A stretch of 64,000 bases of DNA from Klebsiella quasipneumoniae subsp. quasipneumoniae. Lineage in GTDB: Bacteria > Pseudomonadota > Gammaproteobacteria > Enterobacterales > Enterobacteriaceae. The stretch is from contig NZ_CP084876.1 of NCBI RefSeq assembly GCF_020525925.1, positions 186,001 to 250,000 on the forward strand. Reading direction: 5' to 3'. The notes under the pieces were generated by a model. That model saw only the letters and a list, made by a program, of their open reading frames with translations, ran no database searches and had not been told where the DNA came from. The position numbers were made by a program, and so were the translations under genes. Positions 1 through 10,182 of this stretch are shown piece by piece (positions within the stretch are counted from its first letter, which is position 1; every line of letters starts with the position of its first letter).

Positions 1-176
1 CCATCGCCTAACCACTCTTTGATGTTTTCGATTCGTGCTCGAAAATCCTCTTCAATAAAGATATCCCACTCCAGCTGAGAGGCCTGCAGATACTCACCGA
101 CACCCTCAACCACCTGGCGGTCATAAGCTTTGTTGGCGTTAAATAACAGCGTAATACGGTGACGCTTTTCAAACAT
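1..176 (-). CDS. xylR: XylR, xylose operon activator (N-terminal fragment, cut by window start)
   Basis: Only the first 58 codons are present. The start codon is at 174-176 on the minus strand and the gene runs off the left edge. The visible protein begins MFEKRHRITLLFNANKAYDR and closely resembles the start of E. coli XylR, a xylose-binding AraC-family activator. The visible part belongs to the periplasmic-binding-protein-like sensor domain; the C-terminal AraC helix-turn-helix half lies outside. It sits downstream of xylH on the same strand, as in E. coli, where it activates the divergent xylAB and xylFGH promoters with CRP. The 233 bases between it and xylH hold an imperfect hairpin near 255-281 and no other gene. 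Confidence 0.93.
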   Translation of the reverse strand, partial: MFEKRHRITLLFNANKAYDRQVVEGVGEYLQASQLEWDIFIEEDFRARIENIKEWLGD

Positions 177-409
177 AGATGATGTTCCTGCTCTAACCCC
201 GGTCATACCCCTTCATTCATGATGTTGCCGATGGCCTGGCTTTCTCATTCACCCCAGCCACGTACGCGATACGCGGCTGGGATGCGCCGTCTGCAACCCG
301 AATGCTGTTGGGTATACACTACCGGCTAATGCCCGAGATATTTCAAGCGCCTTATGGCGAAGTTTGGTGGTAGCGCAAAGAATTCAGACATTCTTCAGAG
401 AGCGCTTCC

Positions 410-1591
410 TTACGCGCGCCGCTTGGTGGCGGAGTCCATCCACACCGCCAGCAGCAAAATGGCGCCTTTGACGATATATTGCCAGAAGGTGGCAACGTCC
501 ATCATGCTCATGCCGTTATCCAGGGCCGACATAATAAACGCCCCCATTACCGCCCCGGCGACACTGCCGATACCGCCCGCCAGGCTGGTACCGCCGATGA
601 CGCAGGCGGCGATGGCGTCCAGTTCGGCGATGTTGCCCGCCGAGGGGGAGCCCGCGCCAAGGCGCGAGCTGAGGATCAGTCCGGCAATGGCGACCATCAG
701 GCCGTTAATGGCAAACACCGCCAGCTTGGTACGCTCGACGTTAATCCCGGACAGGCGTGCCGCCTCCAGGTTGCCGCCGATGGCGTAGATGCGGCGGCCA
801 AAGGCGGTGCGAGTGGCCATGAACAGGCCTGCCAGCAGCAGGGCGGCGAGGATCAGTACCGGCGTCGGCACGCCGCGATAGTCATTGAGCAGCCAGATTG
901 CGCCCAGCACAATCACCGCGGTAATGGCCTGGCGGCCAACGGCCGCGGTGGAGGACGCGGTCGCCAGACCTAACGCCTGCCGACGCATCCGTCCGCGCCA
1001 CTGCCAGATAATGAACGCCGCCATGCCGACAACGCCGATGCCAAAGCCAATGCCATCTGGCAGGTAGCTTTGGCCGATCTGCGCCATCGCCGGGCTGGTG
1101 GGCGAGACGGTGGTCCCGTTGGTGATGCCGATCAGAATGCCGCGAAACGCCAGCATCCCGGCGAGGGTGACGATAAACGAGGGGACCTTGCGATAGGCCA
1201 CCCACCATCCGTTCCACGCGCCGAGCAGCAGCCCCATCACCAGCGTCACCAGAATGGTGAGCGGCAGCGGCCAGCCGAGCCAGACGTCAAAGATCGCCGC
1301 GGCGCCGCCCAATAGCCCCATCATCGAGCCGACGGAGAGGTCGATTTCTGCCGAAATAATCACAAACACCATGCCGACGGCGAGGATGCCGGTGATGGCC
1401 GTCTGGCGCAGCAGGTTGGAGATATTGCGCGCGCTCAGGTAGGCGCCATCGGTAACCCAGGTGAAAAACAGCATAATGACGACGATCGCGGCGATCATCA
1501 CGAAGACCTGGAGGTTAAGCCCCTTCAGCGCCGGCAGGGCGGTGGGGGCGGTTGGGGTAAGTTTGATTTCAGACGACGTGTTCTTCGACAT
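410..1591 (-). CDS. xylH: XylH, D-xylose ABC transporter permease
   Basis: Inner-membrane permease of the XylFGH high-affinity D-xylose importer. The 393-residue product has the same length as E. coli XylH and matches it nearly throughout, with about ten hydrophobic segments and the sugar-permease signature around [20 protein letters not shown] near residue 285. The first 30 or so residues are cytosolic and polar, the most variable part. It overlaps the end of xylG by 23 bp, so the two are probably translationally coupled. Third gene of the leftward xylFGH unit; expected to be induced by xylose through XylR and by CRP. Confidence 0.96.
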   Translation of the reverse strand: MSKNTSSEIKLTPTAPTALPALKGLNLQVFVMIAAIVVIMLFFTWVTDGAYLSARNISNLLRQTAITGILAVGMVFVIISAEIDLSVGSMMGLLGGAAAIFDVWLGWPLPLTILVTLVMGLLLGAWNGWWVAYRKVPSFIVTLAGMLAFRGILIGITNGTTVSPTSPAMAQIGQSYLPDGIGFGIGVVGMAAFIIWQWRGRMRRQALGLATASSTAAVGRQAITAVIVLGAIWLLNDYRGVPTPVLILAALLLAGLFMATRTAFGRRIYAIGGNLEAARLSGINVERTKLAVFAINGLMVAIAGLILSSRLGAGSPSAGNIAELDAIAACVIGGTSLAGGIGSVAGAVMGAFIMSALDNGMSMMDVATFWQYIVKGAILLLAVWMDSATKRRA

Positions 1592-3110
1592 GGCGTTCGC
1601 TCCTCAGCGCGGCTTCCATCACCTGTTCCTGGGTCAGATGTTGATTAACCAAATTGGCTTTTAGCCTGCCTTCGTGCATGACCAGCACCCGATCGCTAAG
1701 ACCAAGCACCTCGGGCAGTTCGGATGAAATGACAATGACCGCGATGCCCTGCTGCACCAGCTGGTTAATCAGTTTATAAATTTCATACTTCGCCCCGATA
1801 TCGATGCCGCGGGTGGGTTCGTCGAGGATCAGAATGCGTGGATTCAGCAGCAGACAGCGGGCCAGAATCGCCTTTTGCTGGTTGCCGCCGCTCAGGCGGC
1901 CAATCGCCAGCTCCGGCGAGGAGGTTTTAATTTTCAATCGCTGAATGGACTGCTCAATACAGTGCTGCTCGGCGGCGTCGTCCAGGCTGCTCATCGCGCC
2001 GGTGAACTGGCTGAGCGCCGCCAGGGTAATGTTCTTACCCACCGCCATCACCGGCACGATACCGTCTTTTTTGCGGTCTTCCGGCACCATGGCGATGCCG
2101 TGGCCAATGGCCTGCTGACAGTTAGTGATGCTGACCGGCTGGCCATCAATGAAGATCTCCCCCTGCCAGCGCCCCGGCCAGACGCCGAACAGGCACTGCA
2201 CCGCCTCGGTCCGTCCGGCGCCGACCAGCCCGGCGATGCCGAGGATCTCCCCGCGATGCAGGGAAAACGAGACGTCGTTGACCCGTTTAATATGACGGTT
2301 TACCGGGTGCCAGGCGGTTAAATGTTCGACCCGCAGGATCTCCTCGCCGTGGGCGTGCGGTTCGCTGGGATAGAGCGCGGTGAGCTCCCGCCCAACCATC
2401 ATGGTGATGATGTCGTCTTCGCTCATGCCGCTGGCGTCGCGGGTGCCGATATGCTGGCCGTCGCGGATCACGCAGATCGTATCGGAGATCGCTTTGACCT
2501 CATTGAGCTTGTGCGAAATATAGATGCAGGCGATATCGTGGTTTTGCAGATCGCGAACGATCGCCAGCAGCGTCGCGGTCTCTTGTTCGGTTAAGGAGGC
2601 GGTTGGTTCGTCGAGGATCAGCAGGCGCACCTGTTTATTCAGCGCCTTGGCGATCTCCACCAGCTGCTGCTGACCGAGGCCGAGGTCGCCGACGCGGGTG
2701 TCGGGCGAAATGGGCAGATTGACCTGCGCCAGCAGCTTCTGGCAGCGCAGCGTCATGGTTTCATAATCCAGCAGGCCGTGGCGGGATATTTCGGCGCCGA
2801 GGAAAATGTTCTCCAGCACGGTGAGATGTTTCACCAGCGCCAGCTCCTGATGAATAATGGCGATGCCTTTGCGTTCGGTATCGCGAATATGGTTTGCCTG
2901 CAGCGTTTCGCCGGCAAAAATAATCTCGCCCTCATAGCTTCCGTGCGGATAGATACCGCACAGCACCTTCATCAGCGTCGATTTTCCCGAACCATTTTCA
3001 CCGCATAACGAGACCACCTCGCCAGCGTTCAGGCGCAGGCTGACATTATCCACGGCCTTAACGGCGCCGAAGGTTTTGGTGATGTTCTTCATTTCGAGTA
3101 GCCAGGCCAT
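1569..3110 (-). CDS. xylG: XylG, D-xylose ABC transporter ATP-binding protein
   Basis: Cytoplasmic ATPase that powers xylose import through XylH. The 513 residues contain two ABC domains in tandem, usual for sugar importers of the RbsA/MglA/XylG type. The first has a canonical Walker A (GENGSGKST, residues 37-45) and Walker [11 protein letters not shown]. The second has a degenerate Walker A (GLVGAGRTE), LSGGNQQK signature and [10 protein letters not shown]; a degenerate second site is normal for this family. It lies 64 bp after xylF, a gap holding a strong hairpin, and overlaps xylH by 23 bp. Confidence 0.96.
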   Translation of the reverse strand: MAWLLEMKNITKTFGAVKAVDNVSLRLNAGEVVSLCGENGSGKSTLMKVLCGIYPHGSYEGEIIFAGETLQANHIRDTERKGIAIIHQELALVKHLTVLENIFLGAEISRHGLLDYETMTLRCQKLLAQVNLPISPDTRVGDLGLGQQQLVEIAKALNKQVRLLILDEPTASLTEQETATLLAIVRDLQNHDIACIYISHKLNEVKAISDTICVIRDGQHIGTRDASGMSEDDIITMMVGRELTALYPSEPHAHGEEILRVEHLTAWHPVNRHIKRVNDVSFSLHRGEILGIAGLVGAGRTEAVQCLFGVWPGRWQGEIFIDGQPVSITNCQQAIGHGIAMVPEDRKKDGIVPVMAVGKNITLAALSQFTGAMSSLDDAAEQHCIEQSIQRLKIKTSSPELAIGRLSGGNQQKAILARCLLLNPRILILDEPTRGIDIGAKYEIYKLINQLVQQGIAVIVISSELPEVLGLSDRVLVMHEGRLKANLVNQHLTQEQVMEAALRSERHVEEHVV

Positions 3111-3148
3111 AAAGACTCCGCAAAAGTGATATCCGGCGGGATGAAAAT

Positions 3149-3169
3149 GACGCCCCGTAGCGGGGCGTC
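3149..3169 (-). terminator. Intercistronic hairpin between xylF and xylG
   Basis: Perfect inverted repeat gacgcccc/ggggcgtc with a short loop, 5 bases after the xylF stop. It lies inside the operon and has no long U-tract. By analogy with other binding-protein operons it probably protects the xylF message 3' end or attenuates readthrough, giving more binding protein than transporter. That role is inferred. Confidence 0.6.
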
Positions 3170-3174
3170 AGCCA

Positions 3175-4170
3175 TTACAGTTCACTCTTTTTATGGAAAC
3201 CGTCTTTAATCACCGTGGCGTCGATATTCTCTTTATTCACTTCAATTGGCGTTAACAGGCGCGAAGGGACATCTTTTAAGCCGTTATTCAGCGTGGTGTC
3301 AGACTTCGGCTGCTTATCGTTGCCCAGCTCAACGGCGATTTCGGCGGCGTTGGTGGCCAGGGTGGTAATCGGTTTATAGACGGTCATCGTCTGGGTACCG
3401 GAAATAATGCGCTTCACGCCCGCCAGGTCAGCATCCTGACCGGAGATCGCCACTTTGCCTGCCAGCCCCTGGGCGGTTAAGGCCTGGATGGCGCCGCCGG
3501 CGGTTGCGTCATTGGAGGCCACCACGGCATCGATTTTGTTATTATTCGCCGTCAGCGCGTTTTCCATTATTTTCAGCGCGTTTTCCGGCAGCCAGCCGTC
3601 AACCCACTGATCGCCGACAATCTTAATTTTGCCCTCATCGACATACGGCTTGAGGATCTTCATCTGGCCGGCGCGGAACAGCTTGGCGTTATTATCCACC
3701 GGCGAGCCGCCCATCAGAAAATAATTACCCTGCGGCACTTTGTCGACCAGGCTTTGCGCCTGCATTTCGCCGACTTTTTCATTGTCGAAAGAAATATAGA
3801 AATCAATATCAGCATTATTAATCATGCGATCATAGGCCAGCACTTTAATACCTTCCTGCTTGGCCTCTTTAATAACGTTACTGAGCACCTGACCGTTATA
3901 AGGAATAATAACCAAGACATCGACGCCGCGGTTGATCATATTTTCAATTTGCGACATCTGCGTTTCTTCATTGCCATTGGCGGACTGGACAAAAACTTTG
4001 GCGCCTAAGGATTCCGCTTTATTGACGAAAATATCGCGGTCTTTCTGCCAGCGTTCCAGACGCAGATCGTCGATGGCCATGCCAATCTTCACTTCTTTCG
4101 CCATCCCCGCCATGCTGGCGAGCAGGAGGGAGCTGGCGCAAAGCGTAAGGCAAAGGTTCTTTATCTTCAT
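3175..4170 (-). CDS. xylF: XylF, periplasmic D-xylose-binding protein
   Basis: Periplasmic receptor that delivers D-xylose to XylGH. The start is set at 4170 (MKIKNLCLTLCASS...), giving 331 residues against 330 in E. coli; the open frame extends further upstream but those 37 codons are not conserved and would bury the signal peptide. The signal peptide ends near residue 24 (AGMA/KEV). The rest is a type I periplasmic-binding fold with the sugar-binding signature region around residue 100 onward. An AAGG-type ribosome site precedes the start. First gene of xylFGH, transcribed away from xylA. Confidence 0.96.
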   Translation of the reverse strand: MKIKNLCLTLCASSLLLASMAGMAKEVKIGMAIDDLRLERWQKDRDIFVNKAESLGAKVFVQSANGNEETQMSQIENMINRGVDVLVIIPYNGQVLSNVIKEAKQEGIKVLAYDRMINNADIDFYISFDNEKVGEMQAQSLVDKVPQGNYFLMGGSPVDNNAKLFRAGQMKILKPYVDEGKIKIVGDQWVDGWLPENALKIMENALTANNNKIDAVVASNDATAGGAIQALTAQGLAGKVAISGQDADLAGVKRIISGTQTMTVYKPITTLATNAAEIAVELGNDKQPKSDTTLNNGLKDVPSRLLTPIEVNKENIDATVIKDGFHKKSEL

Positions 4171-4291
4171 AATAACGATACCTTTTTTGTAAGGGTAGGT
4201 AAGACGAACGGAAAAATAATGTTTGATACATGAGGTTGCGGATACGTTACAGATTCTTAACGCGGAAAGCAGGGCTGGCAATTACCGGTTC

Positions 4292-4320
4292 TTATTTTGC
4301 AGTTATGAAATTTCGTTTAA
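4292..4320 (-). promoter_or_regulatory. Probable XylR operator for xylFGH
   Basis: Read on the minus strand, this A/T-rich stretch has the GAAATTTC and TGCAAAAT elements arranged in the same direction, which resembles the direct-repeat XylR sites of the E. coli xyl control region. It lies about 120 bases upstream of the xylF start codon. The exact promoter elements were not resolved. Confidence 0.4.
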
Positions 4321-4422
4321 TGCGCAAATTATGACGGCGATCGTATTTTATTCATGCACACTCTTATTATTGCACTGGACCTCTCTGACAGGACGGCAGA
4401 AGAACGCGCCGATATTATTTTT

Positions 4423-4480
4423 TGCGAGCTGGCGCACGTTTGTGGATTCTCTCAATGGCGGTGTGAAATAACGTAATTGA
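4423..4480 (+). promoter_or_regulatory. xylA promoter region with CRP-like and XylR-like sites
   Basis: TGCGAgctggcGCACG at 4423-4438 matches the CRP palindrome pattern and the corresponding E. coli site. It is followed by tgtggattctctcaat and gtgtgaaataacgtaattg, nearly the same as the E. coli XylR site and -10 area before xylA. The promoter probably fires near 4480, which leaves a leader of about 185 bases to xylA, longer than in E. coli because of the ERIC element that follows. Confidence 0.6.
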
Positions 4481-4513
4481 GGAAAATGAAAGCGAAATTC
4501 TATATTGGCTTAA

Positions 4514-4624
4514 ACCCGTCATACTTCAAGTTGTAGGTGTGTTGGTGACATTCGTTGCTTCGCCCCCTGGTTATCGGGGACTCGCGCTCCTGCCGCCTTC
4601 CTGCAACTCGAATTATTTAGGGTA
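4514..4624 (-). repeat. ERIC-family repeat in the xylA leader
   Basis: Imperfect palindrome bounded by cccgtcatacttcaagttg at the left and caactcgaattatttagggt at the right. These are the typical ends of the enterobacterial ERIC (IRU) element. At about 111 bp it is shorter than a full ERIC copy, and the core that usually reads CCCCAGG...GACTGGGG is reduced to cgccccctggttatcgggga. It lies between the xylA promoter and its ribosome site, so it would be transcribed as part of the leader. Confidence 0.8.
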
Positions 4625-4666
4625 CCTGATTGGTTATTCGCCGCATCTCTGAATATGGAGTTCTCT

Positions 4667-5989
4667 ATGCAGACCTATTTCGATCAACTCGATCGCGTTC
4701 GTTACGAAGGCCCGAAATCCGCTAACCCGCTGGCTTTCCGTCATTACAACCCGGATGAACTGGTGCTGGGCAAACGGATGGAAGATCATCTGCGTTTTGC
4801 GGCCTGTTACTGGCACACCTTCTGCTGGAATGGCGCCGATATGTTTGGCGTGGGCTCCTTCGACCGCCCATGGCAGCAGCCTGGCGACGCCCTGGAGATG
4901 GCCAAACGCAAAGCCGATGTGGCGTTCGAATTTTTCCATAAACTCAACGTGCCTTACTACTGCTTCCACGACGTTGACGTCTCGCCGGAAGGGAGTTCGC
5001 TCAAGGAGTACAGCAATAACTTCGCCCGGATGGTCGAGGTGCTGGCGGAGAAGCAGCAGCAGAGCGGCGTCAAGCTCCTGTGGGGGACCGCAAACTGCTT
5101 CACCAACCCGCGCTACGGCGCCGGCGCGGCCACCAACCCGGACCCGGAAGTGTTTAGCTGGGCGGCCACCCAGGTGGTTACCGCCATGAATGCCACCCAT
5201 CAGCTGGGCGGCGAAAACTATGTCCTGTGGGGCGGTCGCGAGGGCTATGAAACCCTGCTGAATACCGACCTGCGCCAGGAGCGTGAACAGATAGGGCGCT
5301 TTATGCAGCTGGTGGTGGAGCATAAGCATAAAATCGGCTTTAAAGGCACGCTGCTGATCGAGCCCAAACCGCAGGAGCCTACCAAGCATCAGTATGATTA
5401 TGACGCCTCTACCGTGTACGGCTTCCTCAAGCAGTTTGGTCTGGAAAAAGAGATTAAACTGAACATTGAAGCCAACCATGCGACCCTTGCCGGCCACTCG
5501 TTCCATCATGAGATCGCGACGGCCATCGCGCTGGGGCTGTTCGGTTCCGTCGACGCCAACCGCGGCGATCCGCAGCTGGGCTGGGATACCGACCAGTTCC
5601 CGAACAGCGTCGAAGAGAACGCGCTGGTGATGTATGAAATTCTCAAAGCGGGCGGCTTCACCACCGGCGGCCTCAATTTTGATGCGAAAGTGCGCCGTCA
5701 GAGCACCGACAAATACGATCTGTTCTACGGCCATATCGGCGCGATGGATACCATGGCGCTGTCGCTGAAGGTCGCGGCGCGGATGATCGAAGACGGTGAG
5801 CTGGATAAACGCGTGGCCAAACGCTACGCCGGCTGGAACGGCGAGCTGGGGCAGCAGATCCTTAACGGGCAGATGACCCTCAGCGACATTGCCCAGTACG
5901 CCGCTCAGCATCAGCTGGCGCCGCAGCATCGCAGCGGTCAGCAGGAACAACTGGAAAACCTGGTCAACCATTATCTGTTTGACAAGTAA
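4667..5989 (+). CDS. xylA: XylA, xylose isomerase
   Basis: Converts D-xylose to D-xylulose in the cytoplasm, the first catabolic step. The start is placed at 4667 ([15 protein letters not shown]) behind GGAG at 4657-4660, giving 440 residues, the E. coli length; an in-frame ATG 12 bases upstream overlaps the ribosome site. The [10 protein letters not shown] segment carries the catalytic His/Asp pair (H101, D104 by equivalence). EPKPQEP and the [17 protein letters not shown] segment carry the metal-binding Glu and His residues. First gene of xylAB, under XylR and CRP. Confidence 0.97.
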   Translation: MQTYFDQLDRVRYEGPKSANPLAFRHYNPDELVLGKRMEDHLRFAACYWHTFCWNGADMFGVGSFDRPWQQPGDALEMAKRKADVAFEFFHKLNVPYYCFHDVDVSPEGSSLKEYSNNFARMVEVLAEKQQQSGVKLLWGTANCFTNPRYGAGAATNPDPEVFSWAATQVVTAMNATHQLGGENYVLWGGREGYETLLNTDLRQEREQIGRFMQLVVEHKHKIGFKGTLLIEPKPQEPTKHQYDYDASTVYGFLKQFGLEKEIKLNIEANHATLAGHSFHHEIATAIALGLFGSVDANRGDPQLGWDTDQFPNSVEENALVMYEILKAGGFTTGGLNFDAKVRRQSTDKYDLFYGHIGAMDTMALSLKVAARMIEDGELDKRVAKRYAGWNGELGQQILNGQMTLSDIAQYAAQHQLAPQHRSGQQEQLENLVNHYLFDK

Positions 5990-6040
5990 TCATGCGGCGG
6001 CGCCCGGCGTGACCGGGACCGCCACCAGGATGCTCTGTTC

Positions 6041-6062
6041 GCGCCACGCTCAGCCGTGGCGC
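6041..6062 (+). other. Hairpin between xylA and xylB
   Basis: Perfect 8-bp stem gcgccacg/cgtggcgc with a 6-base loop, 20 bases before the xylB start codon and with no U-tract. It may set relative expression of the two genes; not a clear terminator. Confidence 0.5.
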
Positions 6063-6081
6063 GCGTTTAAGGAGAGGTAGT

Positions 6082-7536
6082 ATGTATATCGGCATCGATC
6101 TGGGGACATCGGGCGTCAAAGCCATTCTGCTCAATGAGCAGGGTGATGTGGTGGCATCGCATACCGAAAAACTCACCGTCTCGCGTCCGCATCCGCTGTG
6201 GTCGGAACAAGATCCCGAGCAGTGGTGGCAGGCTACGGACACGGCGATGAAAGCCCTGGGCGCGCAGCATAGTCTGCGCGACGTGAAGGCGCTGGGGATC
6301 GCCGGGCAGATGCACGGCGCCACCCTGCTGGATAAATCGCTACAGGTGCTGCGTCCTGCCATTTTATGGAATGACGGCCGCTGCGGCGAAGAGTGCCAGC
6401 TGCTGGAGGAAAAAGTCAGCGCTTCCCGGCAGATCACCGGCAACCTGATGATGCCGGGCTTTACGGCGCCGAAGCTCTTGTGGGTGCAGCGCCACGAGGC
6501 GGCGGTGTTCAGCCAGGTCGATAAAGTGCTGTTGCCGAAGGATTATCTGCGTCTGCGGATGACCGGCGAGCTTGCCAGCGATATGTCTGACGCCGCCGGT
6601 ACCCTGTGGATGGATGTCGCCCGACGCGACTGGAGCGATGAGATGCTCGCCGCCTGCGATCTCAGCCGGGACGCGATGCCGGCGCTGTTTGAAGGCAGCG
6701 ACGTCACCGGGCAGCTGCGTCCGGAGGTGGCGCAGGCGTGGAATATGCCACAGGCGCTGGTGGTGGGGGGCGGCGGCGACAACGCCGCCGGCGCGGTCGG
6801 GGTCGGCATGGCCGATGCCGGTCAGGCGATGCTGTCGCTGGGCACTTCAGGTGTGTATTTCGCGGTCAGCGAAGGGTTCCTCAGCAAGCCTGAAAGCGCA
6901 GTGCATAGCTTTTGCCATGCGCTGCCGGGCCGCTGGCATCTGATGTCGGTGATGCTCAGCGCGGCCTCCTGTCTGGACTGGGCGGCGAAATTAACCGGTC
7001 TCGCCAGCGTGCCGGCGCTGATTGCGGCGGCGCAGTCAGCCGACGAGAGCGCCGGTCCGGTGTGGTTCCTGCCCTATCTGTCGGGCGAACGCACGCCGCA
7101 CAACAACCCGCAGGCCAAGGGCGTCTTCTTCGGCCTGACGCATCAGCATGGGCCGGCAGAGCTGGCGCGGGCGGTGCTGGAGGGGGTGGGCTATGCGCTG
7201 GCGGACGGCATGGACGTGGTTCACGCCTGCGGCATCAAGCCGCAGAGCATCACCCTTATCGGCGGCGGGGCGCGTAGCGCTTACTGGCGACAAATGCTGG
7301 CGGATATCAGCGGTCAGCAGCTCGATTACCGTACCGGGGGCGACGTCGGCCCGGCGCTGGGGGCGGCCAGGCTGGCGCAGCTGGCGGTGCACGGCGAAGC
7401 CGACCGCGCCGGACTGTTGTCGCCGCTGCCGCTTGAGCAAGCGCATCGCCCGGACGATCGCCGAGTGGCCCACTATGCGCCACAGCGGGAAACCTTCCGC
7501 CAGATTTATCAGCAGCTGAAACCGCTGATGTCATAG
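6082..7536 (+). CDS. xylB: XylB, xylulokinase
   Basis: Phosphorylates D-xylulose to xylulose 5-phosphate, which enters the pentose phosphate pathway. The 484-residue product has the same length as E. coli XylB and belongs to the FGGY sugar-kinase family. IDLGTSGVKA at the N terminus is the first phosphate-binding loop, GQMHGATLLD follows near residue 77, the catalytic Asp lies in GGGGDNAAGAVG near residue 233, and TLIGGGARSAYWRQMLAD near residue 392 is the second ATP-binding motif. The ribosome site is GGAGAGG. A GC-rich hairpin follows the stop near 7546-7566. Confidence 0.97.
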   Translation: MYIGIDLGTSGVKAILLNEQGDVVASHTEKLTVSRPHPLWSEQDPEQWWQATDTAMKALGAQHSLRDVKALGIAGQMHGATLLDKSLQVLRPAILWNDGRCGEECQLLEEKVSASRQITGNLMMPGFTAPKLLWVQRHEAAVFSQVDKVLLPKDYLRLRMTGELASDMSDAAGTLWMDVARRDWSDEMLAACDLSRDAMPALFEGSDVTGQLRPEVAQAWNMPQALVVGGGGDNAAGAVGVGMADAGQAMLSLGTSGVYFAVSEGFLSKPESAVHSFCHALPGRWHLMSVMLSAASCLDWAAKLTGLASVPALIAAAQSADESAGPVWFLPYLSGERTPHNNPQAKGVFFGLTHQHGPAELARAVLEGVGYALADGMDVVHACGIKPQSITLIGGGARSAYWRQMLADISGQQLDYRTGGDVGPALGAARLAQLAVHGEADRAGLLSPLPLEQAHRPDDRRVAHYAPQRETFRQIYQQLKPLMS

Positions 7537-7704
7537 CCTCAGTCCGTCCGGCAACGCCGGGCGGATTACTTCCCTGAATGTCCCGGCTACATCCATCCAA
7601 AAAAGCGTATTTGTTTATTCCGAAATCTCCGTTTGGCCGTGCGTAACCTGAGGCATCGCCGGGGGAGTCGGTCATAATCAGCCCCTGTCGACCAGGGAGG
7701 TGAG

Positions 7705-8076
7705 ATGAACACAAAACGCAATATTGCCAGGGTGATGATGGCAGCAGGATCGCTGGTTTATCTGCTCGGTATCTGGCGAACCTGCCCGTTGTTTAGCGGT
7801 AAAGGTTATTTTCTCGGCGTACTGGTGATGGGGATGTTTGCCGTCCTCGCCCATCAGCGCGCCAGACGGTGGCAGGAACAGGACGACGGTTTTATTGCCT
7901 TATGCCGGTTGGTGCTGCTGCTATCGGTCGGCCTGCTGCTGGTGGGCGCCTGGTATGTGCCGGCAGGCTGGCATGAAAAAGCCGTCTATATCGCGGCATG
8001 GTTTGTCTGCTTATATGGCGCATCGGCAACCCCCGAACGGATCCGCGTCGCCTGCGCGATGCAAAAAACGGAATAA
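7705..8076 (+). CDS. yiaB: YiaB, YiaAB-family inner-membrane protein
   Basis: Small membrane protein of unknown role with four hydrophobic segments, two per YiaAB repeat unit. At 123 residues it is slightly longer than E. coli YiaB (113). The start MNTKRNIARVMMAAGSLVYL follows a clear GGGAGGTG ribosome site. It sits between xylB and yiaA as in E. coli and shares the GKGYFLGVLVMG type motif with its neighbour yiaA ([10 protein letters not shown]), pointing to an old duplication. A separate promoter from xyl is likely, since 168 bases and a hairpin separate it from xylB. Confidence 0.85.
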   Translation: MNTKRNIARVMMAAGSLVYLLGIWRTCPLFSGKGYFLGVLVMGMFAVLAHQRARRWQEQDDGFIALCRLVLLLSVGLLLVGAWYVPAGWHEKAVYIAAWFVCLYGASATPERIRVACAMQKTE

Positions 8077-8109
8077 GCGCCATCCGTGGGCGCGTAAGAG
8101 GTAAAAGTA

Positions 8110-8553
8110 ATGGAAAACAAGCACGCGACGTATTCTCCGGCCTTTCATTTAATCTCCTGGATTGCCCTGATCGGCGGCATCGCCACCTATCTGGTCGGCC
8201 TGTGGAATGCGGATATGCAGTTGAATGAAAAAGGCTATTATTTTGCTGTCCTGGTGCTGGGGCTGTTTGCCGCAGCGTCTTATCAGAAGACGGTGCGCGA
8301 TAAATATGAAGCCATTCCGACCACCGCGCTGTACTACACCACCTGTCTGGTGGCCTTCGTCATCGCCGTTGGCCTGCTGGTTATCGGGTTGTGGAATGCC
8401 AGTCTGCTGCTCAGCGAGAAAGGGTTCTATGGACTGGCGTACTTTTTGAGCCTGTTTGGCGCCGTTGCGGTGCAGAAAAACGTGCGTGATGCCTGGGACC
8501 CGACCCGTGTAAGAGAGCCTCTCAGCGTGCAGGAAGAGGGGCCTGAACTGTGA
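8110..8553 (+). CDS. yiaA: YiaA, YiaAB-family inner-membrane protein
   Basis: 147 residues, close to E. coli YiaA (145), with two tandem YiaAB units. Each unit has a pair of membrane helices and a repeated pattern GLWNA...L.EKG ([15 protein letters not shown] near 38 and [15 protein letters not shown] near 97). The hydrophilic C-terminal tail after VQKNVRDAW is poorly conserved. It lies 33 bases after yiaB and is probably cotranscribed. It converges on wecH with only 27 bases between the two stop codons. The function is not known. Confidence 0.88.
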   Translation: MENKHATYSPAFHLISWIALIGGIATYLVGLWNADMQLNEKGYYFAVLVLGLFAAASYQKTVRDKYEAIPTTALYYTTCLVAFVIAVGLLVIGLWNASLLLSEKGFYGLAYFLSLFGAVAVQKNVRDAWDPTRVREPLSVQEEGPEL

Positions 8554-8580
8554 GTCGGGCCCGCTCTCGGCGGCAGGTCG

Positions 8581-9576
8581 TTAACTGACCAGCCGCCGGC
8601 TATCAACCCGCTGCACCAGGCCGGACAGCAGCAGGCTGCCGAGCAGGGCGGCGCTGAAAATCCACACAATATCCAGCAGCGGCCAGCGGCTCAGTTCCAG
8701 ATGGCTGGCGCGCAGCGCATGCACAATCAGGGCATGGAAGCCGTAAATTCCCAGAGAATGACGTGCAATACATTCGATACCGGGCAGGGGACGCGCGTTC
8801 AGCCAGTTTTTGGCGAGCGTCAGCAGGGCGACCGCGCAAACGAACACCGCCGGCCCGCAGTAGAGATACCAGGTGTCGCCGAAGTCCCCGCGCCAGCGTA
8901 GCTCATGCAGCGTGCCGCGGGAGATGACCCACACGGCGGCGAGGAACAGCGCGGCGCAGAGCGGGGTCAGCCATTTTTTATCGGTATCCAGGGTGCCAAT
9001 AGCCCTGCCCAGCACGCCGTAGAGCACGTAATAAAAGGTGTCGCCATTGATATAGAGGTTGACCGGCAGCCACTCAATCCCGGCGGCTTTGACGCCAACC
9101 ATGTTGGGGTTGGCCAGAATGCCGAGGATCGCCATCAGCGCCAGCAGCATTTTGCCGTTGACGGATTTAACCTGAATAAGCGGCGAGAGCAGATAGATAA
9201 CGGCGATAGCAAAGAAAAACCACAGGTGGTAGAAGACGGGCTTCTGCAGCAAATTCTTTAACGACAGCTCGACGTTGATATGGGTAAACAGCGCGATATA
9301 TAGCAGAGACAGCGCGCTATAGAACGCAATGCACAGGCCAATCCGCCAGAAATGGCGCGGCTGAGCGCTGCGTTCCCCAAAAAACAGATACCCCGAGATC
9401 ATAAAAAACAGCGGCACGCTGACGCGGGAGGCGGAATTGAGCAGATTGGCGATATCCCATTGCAGCAGGGTAATCGTATGCGGATGAGTGATATACCAGC
9501 TGGTACTGTGGATCATCACCACCATCATGCAGGCAATGCCGCGCAGGTTGGTGATCCAGTGTATCTTTTCTTGCAT
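8581..9576 (-). CDS. wecH: WecH, O-acetyltransferase of the acyltransferase-3 family
   Basis: Integral membrane acyltransferase (about ten helices, 331 residues). In E. coli WecH it adds O-acetyl groups to GlcNAc residues of enterobacterial common antigen. The N-terminal [20 protein letters not shown] contains the conserved Arg and His of the acyltransferase-3 family, and [11 protein letters not shown] near residue 57 is the second family motif. Position between yiaA and ysaB is as in E. coli. It is monocistronic by context: convergent with yiaA and divergent from ysaB. Assignment comes from family and synteny; the substrate is taken from E. coli. Confidence 0.9.
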   Translation of the reverse strand: MQEKIHWITNLRGIACMMVVMIHSTSWYITHPHTITLLQWDIANLLNSASRVSVPLFFMISGYLFFGERSAQPRHFWRIGLCIAFYSALSLLYIALFTHINVELSLKNLLQKPVFYHLWFFFAIAVIYLLSPLIQVKSVNGKMLLALMAILGILANPNMVGVKAAGIEWLPVNLYINGDTFYYVLYGVLGRAIGTLDTDKKWLTPLCAALFLAAVWVISRGTLHELRWRGDFGDTWYLYCGPAVFVCAVALLTLAKNWLNARPLPGIECIARHSLGIYGFHALIVHALRASHLELSRWPLLDIVWIFSAALLGSLLLSGLVQRVDSRRLVS

Positions 9577-9755
9577 CAGTCCCTCAAAGTCTACTGGCGA
9601 TATAAGGTCTGACCCGCCTTATGCCCCGGTGTCGCACGAGATTAGTCTGAGTTTTTGATCACAGACTTGTCGCTGTTTCATGATATTCGCAAAATACCTG
9701 TAATACTGGATCTTTGCGATAACAACTTGCTGACAAGGCGGTGGAGGAGAACGTG

Positions 9756-10055
9756 GTGAAAGGTGTCGTTTCCATAATGCTGGCGCTGCTCCTTGCGGGC
9801 TGCAGCGAGACCGTTTCCCCGCCGGCGCAAAAGGCGCAGCGCGCGCATATTACACCGCAAACTACGCTCAATATGGCGCAGCTTTGCAAGGATCAGGCCG
9901 CTATCCGCTATAACACGCAAACGCAGTTAGTTGACGTGAACCATCTTGAACAATTCCAGGCGAGCTATGAGCTGTCGGGTCGTACCGGCAAGAATGAACG
10001 TTTCATCTGTTCCTTTGACCCCGACGGCCAGTTTATGCATCTTTCGATGCGCTGA
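9756..10055 (+). CDS. ysaB: YsaB, small outer-membrane-type lipoprotein
   Basis: Predicted lipoprotein of about 99 residues, the size of E. coli YsaB. Two adjacent GTG codons (9753, 9756) are possible starts behind GGAGGA at 9743-9748; 9756 has the better spacing and gives a compact signal peptide ending in the lipobox LLAGC near residue 16. The C-terminal part (LCKDQAAIRYNT, ERFICSFDPDGQFMHLSMR) matches E. coli YsaB well. Two Cys residues in the mature part may form a disulfide. It sits just upstream of glyQ on the same strand. The role is unknown. Confidence 0.85.
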   Translation: MKGVVSIMLALLLAGCSETVSPPAQKAQRAHITPQTTLNMAQLCKDQAAIRYNTQTQLVDVNHLEQFQASYELSGRTGKNERFICSFDPDGQFMHLSMR

Positions 10056-10182
10056 ATCGACCCCGCCTGGCGTAAATTTCGTCCGTTTTCCTGAAACTAC
10101 GCCGTTTCGTACTGTATATCTCGCAGCCAGCGGGTATACTGACTCCTTCCTTTAAATCCACACGTATCCAGCACGAAATCAT

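Noticed and set aside
4655..4666. Upstream ATG start for xylA
   Set aside because: It overlaps the GGAG ribosome site; the ATG at 4667 gives the exact family length.
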